Assembly: GCA_003833135.1 (NCBI GenBank)
Contig: QZLH01000161.1
Location: 17,325-45,904 of the forward strand
Direction of reading: 5' to 3'
Source: Oehlia diaphana
Taxonomy: Eukaryota; Glomeromycota; Glomeromycetes; Glomerales; Glomeraceae
DNA: 28,580 bases
Shown in pieces: positions 20,613-28,580 of this stretch. The number at the start of each line of letters is the position of its first letter. The stretch's first letter is position 1. The notes below the pieces were generated by a model that saw only the letters and a program-made list of their open reading frames with translations, ran no database searches and was not told where the DNA came from. The translations under genes were made by a program, and so were the position numbers.

Positions 20613-21060
20613 CTAAAGTAAACGTTTTGTTTCAGGTTTCTCTTTGAACTTTTTGATGAAAAGATAACAATCTTCGTTATCAGGTATATTACCATTTGTA
20701 TCATCTTCATAAACAGAGATGTTTTTCCTGTAAAAAAGTCGATCCGTTTTTTATATTTCATCCCTTTTCCGTAAAAGGCTCATATTTCCGGAATTAATAA
20801 CCTTATATCATGGAATTTATCGAATTATTTACATTTTCCGTTAATAGATCCGCGAAAGGCTCATTTTTACGGAGTTTTTACACAAATAATGGATAAAATT
20901 TTTATAGAGTTTCAGTCATATTGTTATCTGTATCAGTTGCGTTATTGTGCTTCGATTTAATTGTAGCGTTAGATATTTTACTATCTGAAGATGTTTGAAT
21001 TGCTATCTGACGGAGTGATAGTCTTTGTATGTACGTATTTGCGGTCCGAGGTTTTCGCAT
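20613..21060 (-). pseudogene. Small gene split by a dispersed repeat
   Basis: From ATG at 21060 a frame runs through MRKPRTANTYIQRLSLRQIA, then a T/S/N/D-rich part to DNNMTE, where the dispersed repeat begins and gives a stop at 20902. Beyond the repeat, from about 20728, a protein-like frame (KNISVYEDDTNGNIPDNEDC, then a lysine-rich end, stop at 20613) continues on the same strand. The two parts, about 50 and 37 codons, are plausibly one original reading frame. The repeat cannot be excused as an intron: there is no GT donor between DNNMTE and the stop, although its far end (TTTTTTACAG) resembles an acceptor. Function unknown. Confidence 0.45.
20733..20910 (-). mobile_element. Dispersed GAGCCTTTTACGG repeat, full copy 3
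   Basis: The reverse complement reads CTCTATAAAAATTTTATCC, GTAAAAACTCCGTAAAAATG, GAGCCTTTCGCGGA, GATAAATTCCATGATATAAG, TTAATTCCGGAAATATGAGC, and ends AAAACGGATCGACTTTTTT. It is the same element as 3811-3986 in inverted orientation, 17 kb away, and it interrupts a small reading frame. Confidence 0.75.
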
Positions 21061-22422
21061 GTTTATTTTTTGTTTTAGAAATTAAAAAAACGATATTACA
21101 AATTTCGTTTTTTTTAGAAGTTGGATCCGTTAAATCCGGATATCTGCACTATCCGCTCCATTTTTCCTGAAACCCCGAAATTTCTTTTAAAGGACATTGA
21201 ATAACATAAATTCCTAAAATGAAGTTTATTTGACATCTTGTGCAATAATTCTGGCCGGAACTATATGTCCGGATAAATTTATATCCGGATTGAACGACGA
21301 TCAATCCGTAAAATACGGATGGCTATTAATTGCTTAATTAAGAAAATTTTCGTTGATTGTAAAATTTTATATCTTCTTATTAAAAAAAAAATACTTTGTA
21401 GAAATATATTTGATTTCAATCAATAATTATCGCCGTTTTCAAAATGGTTGGGGCAGTTTATTTCGTCCAGTTTTCATCCATTTTTGCACTTTTTGTCCGT
21501 TTTTTGTCCGGTTTCGTCCGGTTTTCTGGTTTCTTTTTTCTTTTATTCAAATATAACTACATCGACTATTTCGAAAACGGCGATAAAATACTATTATTGG
21601 TACCTTTTTTTTTTTTAAAAAAAAAAAGGCACTTCAATACTACGTTTTTCAAAAAAAAAAAAAAAGAAAAAATTTCTATTGTTAAAATTATACAATCATA
21701 AAAGGCTGAATTTTATGCATAGTAATCTATCTTCATTATTAGTAAACCTATTTTGATTGGAAAGTTTTTGATGATATAAACAATGGAAATGCCATTCCCT
21801 GTCGAAAATTCCCTTCATGTAATTTGCTGCGACATACAGTAATTATGCATATCCGTTGATATCTGCTGATGTTGTGCTACATATTAAATAGTGGCCGTGC
21901 ATACGCTTTATATGGTATTTTTAACAAAGTAATTCAACTCATTAATCTCGCACAACATTGAATATTTCTTCATTCGAATTATAGACATTTATAAATTTGA
22001 TAGTAATAAGAATTTAACCGAGTGATTAGAGGGCGGCACTTATCTGAAATTTGAAAGTTTAGCTGCGCAACCTTCACGTTGACGAAACGCTTGCAACCTT
22101 ATTTTTTTCATTATACCTTGTGATTGGTTACATCGTTTCCAATTTTAGATAAGTCTGGATGTTAATCGCCTGGGAAACGAATTTTACTCATTCTATGGGG
22201 AAAAGACTAATTTTTAACTTTCCTTTTTAAGCCATGGTTAATAAAAAACTGAAAATGATACATTAGGGAATTTTTACTTTATTAATATTATTAAAATTTT
22301 TCTTTGTGCTCTTTGTTTACACTACACATTACTTACATAATTAAAATAAAGTGTTTGTTTATAATCATTATGCATGATAAACAGTCTTTTGTATAATAAC
22401 TAAAATAGACACACAGAGTCAC
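21061..22422. other. Intergenic region with repeat fragments
   Basis: No gene recognised. About 21120-21320 has ATCCGGATAT-type words in both orientations and AATAATTCTGGCCGGAACTA, similar to the arm of the element at 154-270. About 21440-21540 is a T-rich run of TTTGTCCG/TTTCGTCCG words. About 22036-22155 is bounded by ACTTATCTGAAATT and its near-complement AATTTTAGATAAGT, a possible MITE of about 120 bases. Confidence 0.45.
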
Positions 22423-25400
22423 ATGTCTCACAAGTATATTAATACTTCGAACCTCCAAAACTCTCAACCTTATACACAGATGAATTTAGGATTTCAAGAT
22501 TTACTTATGACAATGTCTAACAGTAACAATAATACGGAAGGTAAAAAAATATATAGCATGAATGTAGTATTTAACGTCATTTTAAAATTTATATTATGTT
22601 AATATTAGTTTCGAGTATCGGTGAAGTATCTAAGTCTGACAGTAAATATAATATTCATTATTATTTAAATTCTTTGTTTAAAATATTAAATTCAACTATT
22701 AATTTAAACTAAATGCTAATATACAGTAGAATGTAAGTTATTTACTTTTATCGTTACGTTGTGTGTCAGATGTCGATCGTGCGTCAGCTGCCAGTCGATT
22801 AATGCTGGCCGCTCTCTTAAGGCATCATAAAAATTTAGCCGATTGTCATCTGAAGGCACAGCAGAAAAAATGCACACAATATAATAATGCTTAATATTCA
22901 TTTACACATAATTAATAATAATACTATAGGGGGTAAGTTAATTTTTTAAAATTTTATACAATATTTATATTTAATTTAACTAACAAATTAAATCTTATAA
23001 TATTATATCGACATAATGTAGCATGTAAGTTATTTTAAATTTTAATATATTTTAATATTTGTTTTTACTAAATTCTTAATGTTAAATTATTGATAATATT
23101 GCAGCTAGTGAGTTGCTTGATTCTATTATCTATACCTTATGTGATGTTTGCAGCACATGTTAAACTATTTATATAATATTATAGAGGGTAAACTATTAGT
23201 TATTTGGTTCAATCATGTTTATATGAAATATCAGCTCAACTTTTTTTTGATATTTTAATAAACTTAAACTAATTCAGAATGTAAGTTACATATTTACTTT
23301 ATTAATTGTACTGATTTTTAAAATATGTTAATGTCAAATTTAACAAAATTGATTATTTGGAAATAAATTTAATATAGGGAGTAAGTACTAAGTATATGTC
23401 TTAACTTCTATTACATTCTATATCATATAATTTAATCAAATTCTTTATTATCATAATATTATAGCTGGTAACCGTGGTAAGTTATAAATATTCAAATTTT
23501 ATGTATTACCATTTTGCACTGCCTAAAGCATCAGTCCTGGATCTAATAATATACCCGTTGGCCGTTGGTACATGTGAGATGCCAAGTATAATAAGCTTTG
23601 CATTAATTACCAGCATTTAGGGATACTCGAGCCTTATAATATGTAAATTGGGATACTTTGAAAGTGCAGGATGTTATTCGTGTATTTCATGTACAATTAA
23701 AGTACTGTAATTTAACTAATTAAAATTCCTTGTTTGTAAAAATTATTTATTAATTAATAATATATAGGGAGTAAGTTATTTAAACTACTGTTATAATTTT
23801 GCAATATAGTACTATATTTATATATAATTTATACTAATTAAAATTTTCATTTAAAATTATTTATTAATTTATTTAGTTAGTAAGCATATATTTTATTCAA
23901 CTTATTTATTCTGCATGGATACCTAATTTAAACTAACTAACTTCTTGTTTAAATAATCATTGTTATTGTAACAGATTGTAAGTTATTTAATTTTATTACG
24001 CGTTTATGGATATTTTATATATACTGCACATATTAATTAAATTAATTATTATTAATTAAATTAATAATATAGGGAGTAGGTTATTTGTATTTATTATATT
24101 TTATAATATTATACATAAAATTTAAACTAACTAAATCTTTAATTATACATAATTTACAATAACTAATAAATAATTTTTATTTGAATAATACAGCATGTAA
24201 GTACTGTATTTGATTTTTGCATAATATATTTATAAGATTCATATTAATTAAATTTTTTTTTTAAAAAAAATACTTGATGAACTACCTTAGTTGGTAAGTT
24301 TGTTATATTCTATAATAATGTTTAAAAATAATATATATTAATTAAAATAAACATTTATTTTATAATATAGCATGCAAGTATTTAATTTTAATATATTATT
24401 TGCGTTTCAAAATTTAAGCTAATTTAATTTTTATTTAACAAAATATTATTTAGTTAGTGAGTTGAAATTTTATCCATATTTCATATTTATATCATTTACA
24501 ATTTACGAATACCAAATATTTATTTAAAATATTTAATTATTTACTTAGTTCGTAAGTTATAAATTATTTTAATTTTATTAAATTTTGTATAATACTTATG
24601 TGTAATTTAAATTTAATGTTTTATTTAAAAAATATTTGGCAATTACTTAGTTGGTAAGTTATAAATATTTAATTTTATTATTTTTATATAATATTTAACA
24701 TATAATTTTACTATATTTAGTTTGTAAGTTATATATAATATAAAATGCTAGTTTGCAATATTCATATAATTTAATAACTAAATATTTTATTTAAAAAACA
24801 TGTGATGATTTACTGCAGTTAGTAAGTAATAAGTTATTTAATTTGTTTTTTTATATATAATATTTACATATATTAACTTAATTTCATATTTATTACTCAT
24901 TTTTAGCTTGTAAGTTATAACTGAAATTCTTTTAGTTTATTTTTTAATTATTATATAAATTAATTAAAATTCTTTATTTTAGGGGGTAAGTTATTTAATT
25001 TGTATTTATTTGCATACAATCTAAGCTAACTAAATATTTTATTAAAAAAAATTAATAATATACCTATATCTAGCTAGTAAGTAATAAATTATTTATTATT
25101 TTGTATAATATATATTTAATTATAGTTATTAAACTAATTAAATTTTTTATTTAGAAAGTAAGTTATAATTTAATTTGTACATATCATCAAAATTAACTAA
25201 CTTTTTACTTAAAAAATATATTATTTGGCAATTTATTTTAATAGTTTGTAAGTTATAAGGATTATTTAATTTTATTATTTATATATAATATATATACTAA
25301 ACTAATTAAATTTTAATATTATAGGTTGTAAGTTATTTGAATTTATTACATTTTATATTACATTACTTGTGTATTAATTATATTAACCAAGTTCTTTACT

Positions 25401-25700
25401 TGGAAATCTTTAGCAAGTAAGTTACATAGTAAATATTATTTAACTTTGTTAGTCAGTGTATTTTATAGTAATATATGTATTTACCATATTAAATTTTTAT
25501 TTAGAAAGTGAGTTATAATTTATTTAATTATAATATAAATTATAATATTTTATATTAAATAAATATCTTTACTTTTTAATAATGCTGAAAATTTATTTTA
25601 GTTTGTAAGTCATTAATTATTTAATATTTTATAATTGTATTTTATATAATTTAAACTAGTAATTAATTTCTTTAATACTACGCGTTTCGCAAAATATTAA
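22423..25700 (+). CDS. Candidate gene built from 29 single-codon exons (predicted 92 aa)
   Basis: Exon 1 (22423-22540) encodes MSHKYINTSNLQNSQPYTQM and on to NNNTE; exon 2 (22609-22641) adds VSSIGEVSKSD. Then come 29 units of the form AG, three bases, donor. The triplets end at 22732 (AAT; or six bases from 22727), 22932, 23024, 23107, 23187, 23280, 23380, 23467 (or a 12-base exon to 23476), 23770, 23879, 23977, 24075, 24196, 24293, 24373, 24456, 24551, 24653, 24723, 24822, 24909, 24985, 25076, 25157, 25247, 25327, 25416, 25507 and 25604. Of these donors, 21 are exactly GTAAGT; one is GCAAGT. Exons 1 and 2 set phase 1, which stays open through every triplet and gives a hydrophobic run including NWTFAFILVFTWAKIC, a possible membrane span. 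An acceptor at 25659 leads to a short end and TAA at 25698. Total 279 bases, a multiple of three. Function unknown; actual splicing is unproven. Confidence 0.5.
22755..22875. repeat. GC-richer insert inside intron 3 of the microexon gene
   Basis: This intron is 197 bases, about twice the usual length in the array. The excess is a GC-richer block from TGTGTGTCAGATG to AGGCACAGCAG with CGATCGTGCGTCAGCTGCC inside, unlike the A/T-rich intron sequence around it. The splice sites are intact. It looks like inserted DNA. Confidence 0.5.
23515..23700. repeat. GC-richer insert inside the longest intron of the microexon array
   Basis: The intron between the CTG unit (23465) and the GGA unit (23768) is about 300 bases, three times the array average, because of a block from TTTGCACTGCCTAAAG to about ATTTCATGTACAATT with non-repetitive, less A/T-rich sequence. 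The flanking splice sites are kept, so the unit spacing has absorbed an insertion. Confidence 0.5.
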
Positions 25701-26074
25701 CTAAGCCACAATTACGATTATGTAAATCACGTGATAGTGAAATTTTTGATGGTGTTACTGGGGAAGATATATATTGCGTTTTTTTTTTTAAATATAAAAA
25801 ATTAAAAGTAATAATTAAAAATAACATAAGAAATATAGTAGATAGTTATGGGTTTCAAAATACAGGACTGTTCTATCTAATATTAAAAAAGAAATCATTT
25901 TCAACCATTTCTAATAACATTCATTTCTTGTTTAATTTTTCTTTAGACCATGCTGTACATTTCCCTAACATTTTTATCTGTTTGTTGAAGTTGTTAGTAA
26001 AGTATCAAGAGAATAATAAGTTAAAAGCAGCTGAAAAATTATTAATAACCTTCGACTCTAATTATTTTAGATAG
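25676..26074 (+). CDS. Long open frame without ATG, possible terminal exon or gene remnant
   Basis: Some 132 codons are open, ending TAG at 26072-26074, with no ATG at all. The start of the frame reads like protein (LRLCKSRDSEIFDGVTGEDI), as does the end (DHAVHFPNIFICLLKLLVKY and a lysine/glutamate helix to SNYFR). The middle is lysine/asparagine/phenylalanine-rich and could hide an intron. In DNA this rich in A/T a stop is expected about every ten to twelve codons, so chance is an unlikely explanation. An AG at 25704-25705 would open it in phase 0, whereas the microexon chain arrives in phase 1, so the two do not join in the simplest model. It may be the true last exon in an alternative frame, a separate broken gene, or an exon of an unseen isoform. 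Confidence 0.4.
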   Translation, partial: YYAFRKILTKPQLRLCKSRDSEIFDGVTGEDIYCVFFFKYKKLKVIIKNNIRNIVDSYGFQNTGLFYLILKKKSFSTISNNIHFLFNFSLDHAVHFPNIFICLLKLLVKYQENNKLKAAEKLLITFDSNYFR

Positions 26075-28250
26075 TAGTATTTCATTAATAGATTTTATTT
26101 ACGTACATTTATCGTTAGACATCAGATATACGAGATATACAAGTTGATCCATTCAAATTGATCCGCATAAACTGTTGTCTTTTTCTTTTGATCATAAATT
26201 ATTATTTATTATTCTTTTCTGATATTAATTTTTATTTAGCGTAATAGGTGGTAACACTATCAATAAAAAAGTATTTAAAATTGTATATGAAAAGAAGTTA
26301 TATTAATTAGTAATGATTCTCTGAAGTTTATATATCATTAATTTGTTTATATCATATAATAATTATTTTATAATGTGTTTTATACGGTCAAATTTGTCAA
26401 ATTTAAAATTTTCATTTACTGCATATTGATCGACAAATCACCTGACAAAAAAAATATATATATAATTCTTGTAAAACAGAATAGCGATTCTCATTACAGA
26501 ATTATGTCCCCACTCCTAATAAATTTCTTTTCGTTCTTCCTTATTTTTATACTACAAGACCTACTATCTATAGTATGAGAAATCAAAAAGGATAGAGAAT
26601 TTTTTTGAAAATTATAGCGTGATTCTTTAGGTTAAACTTGATAATAGAACTACTTAACCATAATTTTATTATCATTCAATCTGGATACTGCATCATTGGA
26701 TATTAAATGACTGAAATTGAGCTAGTTCTACCTTAAGATCAAAGATGATTTAAAATTAATCAAGCAAATCAATGAAACAGAAACTAAAATAAATTTAGGA
26801 AATATAATCCTAATTTATGGGACAACATTCTGAATTTGTCGTCGTTCATGATCTTCATCACCTTTAAAAGATTTGTGTCTAAATAAATTTAGTCCGATTA
26901 ATAATTATTTAATAGCACGTAATTATTAGGAAATTTTTACGTTGCCGATTACCGTATGTATTACAAAGCCACAAATAATAGCTCTAACTTTAATTGGGTT
27001 AGATTCTCAAATATACCTTTGTTCATTGAACATCTTAAAAAGGTAATAAGATAAAAAGAATAGAAGATTCTTTGGAAACTAATAACAAATTTATTAACAC
27101 AGAATCTATCCATTTGATGAAAATTATTTTGATTTTGTACACCAAAAATTTTTTGAATGCATGACAAAAGAGTTAACTAGTCTTAGGAGGTATTTATCGT
27201 CAATCCGCAGCAAATACGTAAATTAAACGTCAGGATTTAATTAATTACGTTTGCATGCATGTTCTTACGATTTTCCAGATTAAAACCCCGGTTTATGAAA
27301 AACTTGGGTTTTAATGACGATTTTATTTCAAAGAAATTTATTTCGTTTTTTTTTTTTTTTTGAGAAATGTTACTTCGTTAAATTTAATGATAATCGCTGC
27401 TAATCCATTCCTAGTGTGAGTCTGTGAGAGTGCACTAAGGATTTTATCAAGTGCCCAAATAGAAGATACAACATAACTACTATTTCTGAAACTGCTCATT
27501 TTATGAATGAACAAGAAAATATTAAAGTATCGAATTGAGCAATTGGTTTAGGATGTGTCTTTTAAGATACTGCTGTTTGTATTAAACTTTTTAATAATTT
27601 ATCTTCTTTAAAATAACACAGAAAATTGTTAAAGCTCACCAGAGGTGATGATTACTCAAACCAGCATTATGATGTACTTTTGGCCAGAATTAAAAATCTA
27701 ATAAAACACTGGCCGGCGTTACATCATAAATTCACCACTGGTAACCGTCACCCATTGATGATATTTAGCATAATAATAACTTGTTTTTATTTATTTATAT
27801 TTAATTCATTATTAGCAAAGATAATTGTTAAATTAATAATACACAACGATTATTTACGTGCGGATATATTATTTATTTCGGTTTTATTTGATTGTAACAT
27901 ATTAAATTCTTTTTTTTTAATAAAAAAGATAAAATAAAAAAAAATAGAAATTTTTGAAAGAATTCTTTAGGTATAATGTAATTTTTACTTTGCAACGTCC
28001 ATTGACGCAATACTATCGGATTTAACCTTCCTGATGGCTCATATGACTCCTTTATTGTAAAATAAATATATTTGTACTGCGTGGTATGTCAAAGATAATT
28101 TGTTTGTATCACCGGAATAAACAACTCCGAACAATCAAATTTCAATAAACCTTTGTAGATCACAAAATATATATTTAATAACCGTAGATTCCGTAGATTG
28201 ATATAATTTGCTCATTATTACATTTTTTTTTTTTTAGAAAAAAATAAAAA
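26075..28250. other. Intergenic region, no gene established
   Basis: Mostly A/T-rich DNA. The only protein-like stretch is about 27626-27760 (+): LTRGDDYSNQHYDVLLARIK followed by a part with HWPALHHKF and GNRHP, preceded by an ACACAG acceptor-like site and followed by low-complexity residues; it could be an exon fragment. A hairpin of ATTAAAACCC (about 27280) and GGGTTTTAAT (about 27305) is present. Confidence 0.4.
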
Positions 28251-28580
28251 ATGTCACTCTTCACTCCACAAATTAATAATACTATCAAAGAGCTTATAAA
28301 AGTATTGGGACATCTTCCTAACTTTTGTGAAAAAATTTGTGAAAAAGTTAATAAACAATATGCAACGAATTTTACTTCAAACCAAGTCCGTCAACAGTAA
28401 GTAGATCATTATTTACAATTTATTAATTAATCAATTATTTATTTGTTTTATTTGTTCACTTATAATTTAGCTTGAAAGACGAGTTACAAGTAAAAATACC
28501 ACAAAATAGAGGTGAACCCTTCACTGAGCAGATTGACAATTCTATTAAAGAATTTATGAAAAAGTTTACTCAATCATCTA
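28251..28580 (+). CDS. Gene E: Myb/SANT-like protein, 5' part only
   Basis: Exon 1 is 28251-28396, then a 74-base intron (GTAAGT to TTTAG), and exon 2 runs from 28471 past the end of the window. The start ATG follows an A-rich leader. The protein begins MSLFTPQINNTIKELIKVLG, continues with FCEKICEKVNKQYATNF and third-helix-like SNQVRQHLKDEL, then PQNRGEPFTEQIDNSIKEFM begins a second unit. This is the same two-unit plan as genes A to D. The intron falls after RQ in the third helix in phase 2, exactly as in A and D, but the phase-1 intron after DPR is absent, so the 26-base exon is fused here. Likely a nuclear DNA-binding protein; the 3' part is unseen. Confidence 0.7.

Noticed and set aside
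20291..20761. 156-codon open frame (-)
   Set aside because: Its start lies inside the dispersed repeat, and it overlaps, in another frame, the better-supported split reading frame; the C-terminal part is left as unresolved.
21440..21545. Possible tandem repeat of TTTGTCCG/TTTCGTCCG
   Set aside because: Only a few irregular words in a T-rich stretch; no consistent period.
26375..27167. Open frames at 26375-26578 (+) and 26961-27167 (-)
   Set aside because: Short, hydrophobic or lysine/asparagine-biased, without splice signals or recognisable motifs.

Overview
The window is very A/T-rich eukaryotic DNA with short spliceosomal introns (about 65-125 bases, GTAAGT-type donors, TTTAG/TTTTAG acceptors), long T- and A-runs, many small decayed transposable elements, and a local family of two-repeat Myb/SANT-like proteins. 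This fits a repeat-rich fungal genome; an arbuscular mycorrhizal fungus of the Rhizophagus type is my best guess. That assignment is inference from style and gene family, not a database match.

Layout. 1-2200: repeat-bearing intergenic DNA. 2273-2702 (-): a two-exon gene for a 119-residue secreted cysteine-containing protein. 2703-8200: gene-poor, with at least four kinds of small inverted-repeat elements. 8227-19260: a cluster of Myb-like paralogues. Type I genes are A (8227-9069, -) and D (16998-17844, -). Type II genes are B (10606-11692, +), C (15202-16155, +) and a broken copy psi (18408-19260, +). A/B and D/psi are divergent pairs, so the cluster looks like a duplicated divergent module plus an extra type II copy. 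All four intact genes have four exons with the same phases and a 26-base third exon. The upstream regions of B, C and psi share a repeated CAATCAAAAAAGG motif, and the A-B and D-psi spacers share an ATCACGTGAT palindrome. Psi is interrupted just after its start codon by a GAGCC/GGCTC-rich insertion. 12500-13350 holds a decayed string of short splice-site-bounded intervals.

19428-20026 is a fold-back element of about 600 bases. 20613-21060 (-) is a small reading frame split by a dispersed repeat of about 175 bases. 22423-25700 (+) is the most remarkable part: after two ordinary exons there are 29 consecutive units in which a 3' splice site (AG) is followed by exactly three bases and then a 5' splice site (mostly GTAAGT). 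If spliced, this is a chain of single-codon exons. The frame set by the first exons runs through all of them without a stop and predicts a 92-residue protein with a hydrophobic, membrane-spanning-like stretch made almost entirely from one-codon exons. An ATG-less open frame of over 130 codons follows immediately (25676-26074). The window ends inside a fifth Myb-like gene (28251 onward, +), which shares one intron position with the cluster. No rRNA, tRNA or CRISPR was seen.
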